Source of the DNA: K189A clade bacterium
Lineage (GTDB): Bacteria > Pseudomonadota > Gammaproteobacteria > Pseudomonadales > Azotimanducaceae
Direction: 5' to 3'
Assembly (NCBI GenBank): GCA_902613475.1
Contig: CACMHG010000011.1
Location: 1-53,099 of the forward strand
Length of the DNA stretch: 53,099 nt
Positions 1 through 7,125 of the stretch are shown in pieces. A program made the position numbers and the translations under genes. Position 1 is the stretch's first letter. Each line of letters opens with the position of its first letter. The notes below the pieces were generated by a model. It had not been told where the DNA came from and did not search any database. It saw only the letters and a program-made list of their open reading frames with translations.

Positions 1-140
1 GAGATGCAAAATGGTGGGACGAAACATGCGATGCTGAGATTCTTCAATAGTATCCGTTCCTCGCGCTACAGATAGTAAACCAATATCGCGAACTCAAACC
101 GGCCGGAAACACTCTTTTACAAAAAAGCACATTTGCTAAC

Positions 141-677
141 TCAAACACCGAAGTCCTTGACCCATGGCGCACGCTCAAGCAAGGCACGCTTGAATAGGTC
201 ACGACCGGGACCGTCGAAAAGCCTAATCGAGTCAAACGCGCCATCAACATTAAAAGAAATCTCGAAGTAGCCCAACCCAGAGTACGGATGGGTATAGATT
301 CCAACGATACATGTCAGCGGATACTCTCTTTCAAAAAGTGCGCCCGAGGCAACCAGGGACGAGGGTGTGAGTCTTAGACGAAGCGGACTCTTGAGTAAAT
401 ACCAGCAAGCGGCCAGGCCGCCACCTACCAATATCCAGAGAATGATGAGCAACCCGGCATTCACGAGGGCTAGGTCATCACTGATGGCCATACCAGCGAT
501 ACCAATAAATCCCCCGGTAAAGGCCAAACCAAGGGGTAAAACCCGACGCATCATGACCCAGGACATTTTTCTGATGAGGTTGTATTCAACATCAGGCTCT
601 CTCGAAAGGTCTCGTACCCCCTCTTCATATCGGGGTAGGTCACTATCGAGATCAAACCAATCCGCCGAGTCCGACAT
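141..677 (-). CDS. Membrane protein whose N-terminus is the tail of a GFA domain
   Basis: Hypothetical 178-residue protein. Residues 1 to about 26 (MSDSADWFDLDSDLPRYEEG) look like the normal C-terminal tail of a GFA-family protein and are in the same frame as the GFA gene just upstream, separated only by a TAG at 708-710. The rest holds two hydrophobic segments (about residues 45-67 and 74-94) followed by a soluble beta-rich domain of about 80 residues, the layout of small PH-like two-TM membrane proteins. No catalytic motif is seen. Either the original gene was a GFA-membrane fusion cut by the amber codon, or the true start of the membrane protein is internal, for example the Met of MSWVMMRR near residue 38. 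Function unknown. Confidence 0.55.
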   Translation of the reverse strand: MSDSADWFDLDSDLPRYEEGVRDLSREPDVEYNLIRKMSWVMMRRVLPLGLAFTGGFIGIAGMAISDDLALVNAGLLIILWILVGGGLAACWYLLKSPLRLRLTPSSLVASGALFEREYPLTCIVGIYTHPYSGLGYFEISFNVDGAFDSIRLFDGPGRDLFKRALLERAPWVKDFGV

Positions 678-707
678 CCATGTGTGGGCAACTTCCTTGG
701 CACCTAG

Positions 708-1001
708 CTACGTATCTCTCGAACCCAGGCGCAAAATCACATGATCTCGCCCGTCTCGCTTAGCGTATATGTGAGTACCGCAGTTGCTGCAAAAATGGCG
801 ATGTTTACCAGGAGAGGATTCAAAGCTGTCCAGATACTTGTCGCCGGTTAGCCTGAATTTTGCAGCCGGCACCCGTGCAACGCTGGAAAATGCTGAACCA
901 TGGGCTTTGCGACAAGTTATGCAGTGACAGTGAATGACGCCTCTTACCTCGGCAGAAAACTCATAGGCCACGTTGCCACAGAGACAGCTACCTGAAGTCA
1001 T
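708..1001 (-). CDS. GFA-family zinc protein, truncated by an in-frame amber codon
   Basis: Glutathione-dependent formaldehyde-activating (GFA)/CENP-V-like family, a small zinc-binding fold. The 97 residues carry the family cysteines in order: CLCG near the N-terminus, CHCITCR around residue 27, and CSNCGTHIY around residue 72. The family usually runs to about 130 residues. Here translation ends at TAG (708-710) after GSRDT, yet the missing tail (AHTW...DLPRYEEG) follows in the same frame in the next reading frame segment. This is a single nonsense mutation or a readthrough codon, not a frameshift. The zinc sites are complete, so the short form might fold. It is the first of three genes in the window broken in this way. 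The enzymatic activity of most GFA homologues is unproven. Confidence 0.75.
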   Translation of the reverse strand: MTSGSCLCGNVAYEFSAEVRGVIHCHCITCRKAHGSAFSSVARVPAAKFRLTGDKYLDSFESSPGKHRHFCSNCGTHIYAKRDGRDHVILRLGSRDT

Positions 1002-1004
1002 TCG

Positions 1005-1496
1005 TTATCTCCCTCGTGCCAGCACAATGTCTGGGGCATCATCTGCAGGCTGCGCAAGTTGCTGCGGGGCTCGATTAACGAACTCTTTCCAAACTTCGTC
1101 CATCTCTGGCATCCATGTCTTTAGTAGCGGCGACGCCGCCTTCAGGGCAGAGAATCCTCGAACTTCCTGCAGATAACGAAAAAAGAAGGCCGACACACGC
1201 GCGTTTATGATGCAGTGCACCCAAACCTTTCGATCCTTTAGAGCATCCATGTAACCGGCAAATTCTCGATAGTGATTTTCGCTGGGCGCATTAAAGGGCA
1301 CTGGAATATGTATAAAGGTCGTGCCCAATGTGGTGACGAGACTTCCCTCTGTGCAAATCGATTGCTTTTGCTCGGGCATCGCCAAATTGATTATCACGCC
1401 ATAGCCCTAGGCCGCGATCTCTCGAAATTGTTCTGAGGTGGGTTGGCCCGATGAGGCGATCAGGTCAGTGATTTGATAGTGATTTAAGATGTCCAT
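1005..1496 (-). pseudogene. Phosphatase-like (DUF442/beta-lactamase-hydrolase-like) protein, broken by an amber codon
   Basis: Tyrosine-phosphatase-like family with the HCxxNxR loop (here HCIINAR) that replaces the usual Cx5R. The full reading frame begins at ATG 1494-1496 (MDILNHYQITDLIASSGQPT...), which matches the family N-terminus including its SGQPT motif, and runs to the stop at 1005. One TAG at 1407-1409 interrupts it inside ...REIAA-stop-GYGVIINLA, where the family normally has AAAGY. A GTG at 1395-1397 could restart a 130-residue product that lacks the first strand and helix but keeps the active-site loop. The start codon lies at the edge of a 14-bp tandem repeat (see 1494-1548). It ends 4 bp before the GFA gene start, so the two are probably co-transcribed. 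Confidence 0.65.
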
Positions 1497-1548
1497 GCGT
1501 TTCTCTGCATGCGTTTCTCTGCATGCGTTTCTCTGCATGCGTTTCTCT
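1494..1548. repeat. 14-bp tandem repeat, about 3.7 copies, duplicating a start region
   Basis: The plus-strand unit gcgtttctctgcat occurs perfectly at 1497-1510, 1511-1524 and 1525-1538, with a 10-base partial copy to 1548. On the minus strand each unit reads ATGCAGAGAAACGC, so every copy supplies an ATG preceded by an AGAG purine stretch at Shine-Dalgarno-like distance. The last ATG is the start of the phosphatase-like gene. Because 14 is not a multiple of 3, successive ATGs fall in different frames; only the one 42 bases upstream is back in frame, with no stop between. Confidence 0.9.
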
Positions 1549-1618
1549 AGGGTCCCATTTGCTCATACGATCTACCCGACAATATTCCGAGCGTGACGAG
1601 CCAATGTGCCTGAGTTGT

Positions 1619-1637
1619 TGTCACCTCAAAAGTGACA
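1619..1637. promoter_or_regulatory. Inverted repeat TGTCAC-N7-GTGACA upstream of nadB
   Basis: A perfect 6-bp inverted repeat with a 7-base centre, about 150 bp before the nadB start, has the form of a dimeric repressor site. No known nadB regulator motif is recognised; the NadR box of enterobacteria is different. Whether it serves nadB is inference. Confidence 0.3.
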
Positions 1638-1753
1638 GAGTTCACAGAACAGAAATTCTTAATCAGCGGCTACAAACACACCGATGATCGGCGAATTCGA
1701 ACCGAGTTTTTCGACGCAGCCGGATCACACCATGCCTTTCATCGCCATCAGGC

Positions 1754-1759
1754 TATACT
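1754..1759 (+). promoter_or_regulatory. Candidate -10 box (TATACT) for nadB
   Basis: A TATACT hexamer lies 28 bases before the chosen nadB ATG, giving a leader of about 20 bases. The -35 region (around CATGCC) is poor, so this is a tentative promoter. Confidence 0.3.
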
Positions 1760-1787
1760 CGCTGGCCCACAATACGTTTTGCTTGTT

Positions 1788-3416
1788 ATGTCACAGCGAT
1801 TCAATACCGATGTTTTGATTATTGGCGGGGGCGCCGCAGGCCTGTCCGCGGCCCTGACGCTGTCTCAGCATGCACGTGTCACCGTGCTGTGCAAGGGTGA
1901 CATCACCACGGGGTCATCCCATTGGGCTCAGGGCGGGGTCGCCGCGGTCACCGACCCAGAAGACAGTTTTGAGGCTCATATCAAGGACACCCTCGACGCG
2001 GGCGGCGGTTTGTGCGACCCAGATGTGGTCCGCGCCACGGTCAACGCCGGACCGGAAGCGATTGCTCAACTTAACGAATGGGGCGTCAACTTCGATACCG
2101 AGGGAAACTCCCTCCATCTAACTCGTGAGGGTGGGCACTCCTTCCGCCGGGTAGTCCATGTTGCCGACGCGACGGGAAAAGCCATTACCCAGACCCTCAC
2201 GGATCAGGTACTGGATAACGGCAATATCGAGCTCTTCAACGATCGCGTTGCGATTGACCTGATCAACCTGTCTACGCTGGGACGGCACCATAGCCGCTGC
2301 GCGGGCGCCTATGTGTTGAATCGAACCACAGGGCGTGTGGAGGTATTTCAATCGCGGTTCGTTATTCTGGCCACTGGTGGTGCAAGCAAGGTCTACCTGT
2401 ACACGAGCAACCCCGACAGTTCGACCGGCGACGGCATTGCCATGGCTTGGCGTGCGGGCTGTCGGGTGGCGAATATGGAATTCAACCAGTTTCACCCGAC
2501 CTGTCTGTATCACCCCCACGCCGGGTCTTTTCTGATTTCCGAGGCCGTTCGAGGTGAGGGTGGCGTGCTGCGACTGCCCAATGGTCAACGCTTTATGCAG
2601 CGTTTCGATGAGCGCCGGGAGCTTGCGCCGAGGGATATTGTCGCTCGCGCCATCGACCACGAAATGAAGCGCATTGGCGCCGACTGTGTTTTCCTTGATA
2701 TCAGCCATTTATCAGCAGAATTCACCCGCGGCCACTTTCCCAACATCGCCCAACGCTGCGAAGAGCTGGGTATCGACATTACCAAGGAGCCCATACCCGT
2801 TGTGCCCGCAGCCCATTACACCTGTGGCGGCGTGGTGGTTGATGAACACGGTCGCACCGACCTGCCCAACCTCTATGCCATTGGCGAAGTCAGCTGCACT
2901 GGGCTGCATGGTGCTAACCGACTCGCCAGTAACTCACTACTGGAGTGTCTGGTCTACGGTCAAAGAGCGGCACAGAAGATCATAGGTACTTTGGACAAGC
3001 CCCAGAGTTTCCCCTACATACCCAAATGGGACGAATCCAAGGTTACCGACTCCGACGAGTCAGTGATTATTGCTCACAACTGGGACGAGCTCAGGCGGTT
3101 CATGTGGGACTACGTAGGGATTGTGCGCACAGACAAGCGATTGATGCGCGCGCACCGTCGGATCGAACTGCTGAAGCAGGAGATACAGGACTATTACGCC
3201 ACCTATCGTGTCACCAATGATCTCATTGAGCTTCGTAACCTACTACATGTGGCGGATTTGATTGTGCGCAGTGCGCTAAAGCGCAAAGAGAGCCGAGGGC
3301 TAAACTACAACATGGACTATCCCGGTCAGACTGAACGCCCCGCCGATACCATTTTATCTCCGGGCAGCCTTGATAGCCTCATTGTGGAACCCGGCGTGCA
3401 GTCAATTGTTCGATAA
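1788..3416 (+). CDS. nadB: L-aspartate oxidase
   Basis: Flavoenzyme that oxidises L-aspartate to iminoaspartate, the first step of de novo NAD synthesis; cytosolic. The product is 542 residues (E. coli NadB is 540). It shows the FAD Rossmann motif DVLIIGGGAAGL at the N-terminus, SSHWAQGGVA, the capping-domain segment HxxxFRRVVHxxD, and the C-terminal FAD contact NRLASNSLLECLVYG typical of the succinate dehydrogenase/fumarate reductase flavoprotein family. The frame is open upstream to a GTG at 1632, but homologues begin at MSQRFNTDV, so ATG 1788 is chosen. It has no strong Shine-Dalgarno sequence. nadA and nadC are not in the window. A candidate operator and -10 box lie upstream. Confidence 0.97.
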   Translation: MSQRFNTDVLIIGGGAAGLSAALTLSQHARVTVLCKGDITTGSSHWAQGGVAAVTDPEDSFEAHIKDTLDAGGGLCDPDVVRATVNAGPEAIAQLNEWGVNFDTEGNSLHLTREGGHSFRRVVHVADATGKAITQTLTDQVLDNGNIELFNDRVAIDLINLSTLGRHHSRCAGAYVLNRTTGRVEVFQSRFVILATGGASKVYLYTSNPDSSTGDGIAMAWRAGCRVANMEFNQFHPTCLYHPHAGSFLISEAVRGEGGVLRLPNGQRFMQRFDERRELAPRDIVARAIDHEMKRIGADCVFLDISHLSAEFTRGHFPNIAQRCEELGIDITKEPIPVVPAAHYTCGGVVVDEHGRTDLPNLYAIGEVSCTGLHGANRLASNSLLECLVYGQRAAQKIIGTLDKPQSFPYIPKWDESKVTDSDESVIIAHNWDELRRFMWDYVGIVRTDKRLMRAHRRIELLKQEIQDYYATYRVTNDLIELRNLLHVADLIVRSALKRKESRGLNYNMDYPGQTERPADTILSPGSLDSLIVEPGVQSIVR

Positions 3417-3433
3417 ACCTTGGCAGGGGCGCA

Positions 3434-3811
3434 CTAGGCCTTACCCTGCGTAACAAGCCTTCGCCGGATGTCGGCATAGACCGGCGCAGAAACCTCGTCT
3501 TTAAACACCCAGTACCAGCCGCCATCTATTGCGGCATAACCCACGCACCAGGGAAATATCCAGCTGCGTAAGGGTGTGCCGACAAGAGGTTTATGAAAAA
3601 CCGAATGCCTGTTGGCTGCCTCGCCACCCTCGAATTCAGAGGAAAATTCAGACCGTGTGGGTAGTTCGATGATGACAGCCGCATTAACTCGAACTGACCG
3701 CAGCGCGTGGGTGGCGAAAACACAGGCTAGTCCGAGGCCGGTAATTCCCAGCAGGGCGTATAACCCATAACCCGAACAAAGAGCCCAAAGCGAGGTGAGG
3801 GTTCGACGCAT
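3434..3811 (-). CDS. YgfX-like inner-membrane protein
   Basis: Small membrane protein of about 125 residues. Residues 3-35 form a hydrophobic hairpin (two closely spaced TM segments), followed by a soluble tail with several Trp residues (RSWIFPWCVGYAA). Position directly after sdhE, in the same orientation, and this topology fit YgfX (CptA), the usual partner gene of sdhE in gammaproteobacteria, although sequence similarity by eye is weak. The longer open frame back to 4009 overlaps sdhE completely and is not believed. ATG 3811 is chosen; a GTG at 3823 is an alternative. It converges on nadB with only 17 bp between them. Confidence 0.55.
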   Translation of the reverse strand: MRRTLTSLWALCSGYGLYALLGITGLGLACVFATHALRSVRVNAAVIIELPTRSEFSSEFEGGEAANRHSVFHKPLVGTPLRSWIFPWCVGYAAIDGGWYWVFKDEVSAPVYADIRRRLVTQGKA

Positions 3812-3836
3812 GCGCCCAGGCACTAAGGCAAGCTGG

Positions 3837-4088
3837 TCAGAGTACGCCGTCGTAGGAGATGATTTTTTCGACCAATCCGCAAACCAAGGGATCGTCCGAC
3901 GTGATACGGCCCTGCAGCAGGTCGTATAAATCCACGTCTTCCCAATCCAGTAGTTTTTCATACAGCGCTTGTTCGTCATCCGAAAGACTGTGAAAGCAGT
4001 CGCGCACAAAGGGCACCAGCTTAAGCTCTAGCTCGGTCAACCCCCGACGGCTTCGCCAATAAATGTGTTTTAAATCTGCAGGTATCAC
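3837..4088 (-). CDS. sdhE: FAD assembly factor SdhE
   Basis: Small helical protein of 83 residues that assists covalent flavinylation of succinate dehydrogenase SdhA and fumarate reductase FrdA. The family signature RRGLTELELKLVPF (RGxxExD-type motif) and the acidic segment LLDWEDVDLYDLLQG are present, and the length is typical. The RG motif, which contacts the flavoprotein, is intact. It is followed by a ygfX-like gene on the same strand and diverges from ygfZ, an arrangement common in gammaproteobacteria. Confidence 0.92.
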   Translation of the reverse strand: MIPADLKHIYWRSRRGLTELELKLVPFVRDCFHSLSDDEQALYEKLLDWEDVDLYDLLQGRITSDDPLVCGLVEKIISYDGVL

Positions 4089-4167
4089 GGAACTCTCTCA
4101 GGTTATTGCATTTGCAGGCGGCGATCAGGCAGTCTGGACTACTTAATCTGTAAGACGGAAATACCAC

Positions 4168-4884
4168 GTGGGCACATGGTCCGACGCACGCATCGTCAGC
4201 CTTAAAGGCCAGGGGGTCAAAGCGTTCTTACAAGGCTATCTTACCTGTAACAGCGATCGCATCAGACAAAACGCGCCCACGCCTACGACACTGTGCAACT
4301 TGAAAGGCCGGGTTATCGCGAACGGTTGGGCAATTGGTGATGACGAGTGCGTCTTGCTCGTTGTCCATCACTCCGTCGCCGTCGCCTTAGCCGCTTTCTT
4401 AAAACCCTATGCCATGTTCTCGAAATGCAGCGTAGAGGCACACAATCACGCTGTTGCCGTGGCCTCCAGCGCCAGCGGCTCAAACTCGTTCACAGATCAT
4501 TGGTGCTTTGCGGACAACTTGCTGGATGCCTCGCAATCCAATGCTGACGATCAATCCAGCGCCATCGCTCGTGACTTAGTCACTAACAGGTTTGCTTGGG
4601 TGAGCGACGGTGTCGCTGGCAAATTTCTACCCCAGGTGCTGGGCATGCACGAGGTAGGCGCCGTGGACTTTGACAAAGGCTGTTACCTGGGCCAAGAAAT
4701 TGTCGCGCGAGCCCAGTTTCGCGGCGCAGTAAAGCGCGGTATCGATGTCTTTGAGTGGCACGGTCAGCTACCGATAGCGGGAGACGATTGGACGGACAGC
4801 GCTCATGGCAAAGGCATGGTGATCTTTGCCGCGGCGAAGACGAATGCCGGCGGCGGCCAGGGGCTTTGGGTAAGAAGTTTGTAG
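4168..4884 (+). CDS. ygfZ: Folate-binding tRNA-modifying protein YgfZ
   Basis: Member of the GcvT-like folate-binding family that supports Fe-S cluster enzymes such as MiaB. The hallmark motif KGCYLGQE is present near residue 170, followed by VARAQFRGAVKRG. The N-terminal segment GVKAFLQGYLTCN matches the family start. At 238 residues it is shorter than the roughly 320 of E. coli YgfZ, through a reduced middle and C-terminal barrel, but it still ends with a plausible final strand (GQGLWVRSL). The start is GTG 4168. It diverges from sdhE and ends in TAG. Confidence 0.88.
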   Translation: MGTWSDARIVSLKGQGVKAFLQGYLTCNSDRIRQNAPTPTTLCNLKGRVIANGWAIGDDECVLLVVHHSVAVALAAFLKPYAMFSKCSVEAHNHAVAVASSASGSNSFTDHWCFADNLLDASQSNADDQSSAIARDLVTNRFAWVSDGVAGKFLPQVLGMHEVGAVDFDKGCYLGQEIVARAQFRGAVKRGIDVFEWHGQLPIAGDDWTDSAHGKGMVIFAAAKTNAGGGQGLWVRSL

Positions 4885-4933
4885 ACCTTACGTTCTTATA
4901 TTCGGGCGCGTTAAAACGACCACACTTGCGTCG

Positions 4934-5281
4934 CTAAATCTCGACATCGAACTTCTTTAGATACCAGAGCGCAAATGGCACCTCCATCAGGAGGAATGTC
5001 ACCACAGAAAACAAAAACCAGTTTACCTCTCCAACCAGCAAGTCGAATTGATGATTGGTTCTCCAGAACAAAAATCCGGCGACGATTACGGATGTAGCTA
5101 TCGCCAACAAGTCACTCTGCATCAGCTTGCTTATGTTGTTACCCACGGTGCGGGGATAGATTAGGAGGTACGCCAAAATCAAAATAACGCCATTCAATAT
5201 GAGCAGTACAATTTCTGGAGAGTAGGTCACTTTTACGAACCCTGTTTTGCTATCCCGCAGAATCGATATCCAATAGGTCAC
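4934..5281 (-). CDS. Small multi-pass membrane protein of unknown function
   Basis: Hypothetical 115-residue protein with about four hydrophobic segments (around residues 23-42, 57-70, 82-96 and 98-108) and a short charged tail. No known motif is recognised. The GTG start at 5281 lies inside the 3' end of the upstream gene, overlapping it by 32 bases. A GTG at 5230, preceded by CAGGG, would give a 98-residue product without overlap and is a good alternative. Same strand as the hydrolase gene, so probably the last gene of that transcript. Confidence 0.55.
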   Translation of the reverse strand: MTYWISILRDSKTGFVKVTYSPEIVLLILNGVILILAYLLIYPRTVGNNISKLMQSDLLAIATSVIVAGFLFWRTNHQFDLLVGEVNWFLFSVVTFLLMEVPFALWYLKKFDVEI

Positions 5282-6395
5282 CGAGCGGATGCACTAGCCC
5301 TCCTCTCTCCCATTCCCCAACGAAGTGTTCGTCTGCTAACGACGGTGAAAGATCATCAATACTCTTTACCGACCACTTAGGCGACTGATCCTTATCGATC
5401 AGCAATGCTCTGACCCCCTCGACAAAGTCCGGTCGCGAAAGACAGTTTGTGGCGATGGCAAGCTCGGTCATAAAGCATTCTGCGAGGCTTAAAGTCGGAC
5501 CCAGGCCAAGCTGTTTGAAAATAATTCCCGCGGTGACGGGGCAGCCGTTGCGCAAATTGGCGATACCCCTATCCATCCACTTGGAGGTGCCTTCGAGGGC
5601 AAGGATGCTGTCGAAACATGCTTTGAGGTTACTAAGATCAATGGTCTCGATATCTACTTCGGCAACATCACTTGATGGCAACCCACCGACATGGGTCTGT
5701 GTAGCGAGGTAATTTTGCAAGACCTCTGTATTTGCATCTGGGCTACCGGCTTGCCAGTTAAGTTGCTTCAACCCCTCAAGAAAATCAGCTCTTCCCTCGT
5801 GATCTATCAGATGGGTGCCGACACCGAGTGCTAGCGCATCTGTCGCGTTGACCTGACCACCGGTCATGGTGAGCAATGCCGCGATTTTTGGCGGCAAATT
5901 ACGCATGACCAACGTGCCGCCTGCATCGGGAAATAGACCAATGGTGATCTCAGGAAACGCTAACCGCGTACGCTGAGTTACCACGCGAAAGTTTGAGGCT
6001 GAAAAAAGACCGTAACCGCCGCCCATCACGATACCGTGGCCTAGGGTGAGCAGGGGTTTTTCGTAGCAGTGCATGATGTAATCAAGGCGATATTCCGCGG
6101 CAAAAAATCGCTCGGGGTAATCGTTTACCGTACGGCCAGCCGCCAGGTTTTCAGTGGCGGCATGATAAAGAGCCTGAACATCACCTCCTGCGCAAAAAGC
6201 CCTGTCGCCCTCGCCGGTGACGATGACGGCGGCGACCTCGTCACGCTCTGCCCAGTCCTTCATTTTCGGCGTCATGGCCTCTACGGCGTCGAGAGTAAGT
6301 GCGTTAAGTGTTGGCGGTATATTCAGACGGGCTTCGGCTACCACGCTGCCATCGGAGCTTGGGTGCTCGAAAAAAATCACATCCTCGGTACTCAT
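5250..6395 (-). CDS. 3-hydroxyisobutyryl-CoA hydrolase-like crotonase
   Basis: Crotonase-fold enzyme of 381 residues, most like 3-hydroxyisobutyryl-CoA hydrolase of valine catabolism, which releases free 3-hydroxyisobutyrate from its CoA ester. The oxyanion-hole segments FCAGGDVQALY and HGIVMGGGYGL are present, with the HIBCH-type FFAAEYRLDY, FPEITIGLFPDAGG and the C-terminal EGVRALLIDKDQ-PKW signature. These distinguish it from short enoyl-CoA hydratases. ATG 6395 is chosen because AGGAGAT precedes it; the frame extends to 6605 only inside ung. It lies 17 bases after ung on the same strand. Confidence 0.88.
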   Translation of the reverse strand: MSTEDVIFFEHPSSDGSVVAEARLNIPPTLNALTLDAVEAMTPKMKDWAERDEVAAVIVTGEGDRAFCAGGDVQALYHAATENLAAGRTVNDYPERFFAAEYRLDYIMHCYEKPLLTLGHGIVMGGGYGLFSASNFRVVTQRTRLAFPEITIGLFPDAGGTLVMRNLPPKIAALLTMTGGQVNATDALALGVGTHLIDHEGRADFLEGLKQLNWQAGSPDANTEVLQNYLATQTHVGGLPSSDVAEVDIETIDLSNLKACFDSILALEGTSKWMDRGIANLRNGCPVTAGIIFKQLGLGPTLSLAECFMTELAIATNCLSRPDFVEGVRALLIDKDQSPKWSVKSIDDLSPSLADEHFVGEWERGGLVHPLGDLLDIDSAG

Positions 6396-6412
6396 TGCCC
6401 TATCTCCTTGAT

Positions 6413-7111
6413 CTATAGCCTTTGCCTTGGCAGCCAGTCGATGGGTGCCAAGGCCTGCTGTTCGAGCAGCCGATTTGCCGCAGAAAAGTGTTTGCAGCCG
6501 AAGAAACCCCGATGCGCGGATAGCGGTGACGGGTGCGGGGCTTTCAAAAGATGGTGTCGCTCTGCAGCCACCTGCGCGGCTTTCTTCTGGGCATAGCTGC
6601 CCCACAACATAAAGATCAGCCTTTCACGCCGGTTGGCAAGCCGCTTTACCAGTTCATCAGTAAACTGCTCCCACCCCCTACCCTGATGAGAGGCGGCCTG
6701 GGCATGTTGCACACTGAGCACCGCGTTCAGCAGCAATACACCCTGCTCGGCCCAATGGGAAAGGTCACCGCTGGCGCGATCGAAGTCTATGGACTGGCCC
6801 ATGTCCTCTTGAATCTCGGTGTATATGTTGCGCAACGACGGTGGCAGCGGTTGATCCTTGGGCACAGAAAAACTTAACCCCATAGCTTGATTGGGCCCGT
6901 GATACGGGTCTTGACCGATAATCACAATTTTTACCTGCTCGACGGGTACCAGATCCATGGCGGCGAACATGTGTGGTCCGGGCGGATAGACGCGTTTGCC
7001 TGCACGTTTTTCGCTGAGCAAAAATTCGCGCAGCGCTTGCATATAGGGCTGATCAAACTGATCGCCGATAAGGCTCTGCCAAGAGTGCTCGAGGGCTACC
7101 GTACGGGTCAT
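6413..7111 (-). CDS. ung: Uracil-DNA glycosylase
   Basis: Family 1 UDG that removes uracil from DNA in base excision repair. Length is 232 residues. The water-activating motif GQDPYHGPNQAMGLSFSV (catalytic Asp) and the DNA-intercalating loop HPSPLSAHRGFFGCKHFS (catalytic His, Leu) are intact. It sits 14 bases downstream of lysS on the same strand, suggesting co-transcription with the xerD-lysS group. Confidence 0.97.
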   Translation of the reverse strand: MTRTVALEHSWQSLIGDQFDQPYMQALREFLLSEKRAGKRVYPPGPHMFAAMDLVPVEQVKIVIIGQDPYHGPNQAMGLSFSVPKDQPLPPSLRNIYTEIQEDMGQSIDFDRASGDLSHWAEQGVLLLNAVLSVQHAQAASHQGRGWEQFTDELVKRLANRRERLIFMLWGSYAQKKAAQVAAERHHLLKAPHPSPLSAHRGFFGCKHFSAANRLLEQQALAPIDWLPRQRL

Positions 7112-7125
7112 ATCAAGCTGGGACG

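Noticed and set aside
1..75. Frame open from the left edge to a TAG at 73-75 on the plus strand (ends ...FFNSIRSSRYR)
   Set aside because: Could be the 3' end of a gene entering from outside, but 24 codons without a recognisable motif are not enough to call.
708..1409. Reassignment of TAG to an amino acid in this organism
   Set aside because: ygfZ (4882-4884), the CNNM gene (22391-22393) and guaA all end in TAG at the right family length, so TAG is a normal stop here.
1494..1548. CRISPR-like array
   Set aside because: The repeats are 14 bp and directly adjacent, without spacers, and no cas genes are near.
3812..4009. N-terminal extension of the ygfX-like gene
   Set aside because: It lies wholly inside sdhE in another frame and looks like translated sdhE antiphase sequence, not a protein domain.
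5250..5281. Overlap of the small membrane protein with the hydrolase gene as a translational coupling signal
   Set aside because: A later GTG at 5230 with a better upstream AGGG removes the overlap, so the overlap may be only a start-codon choice.
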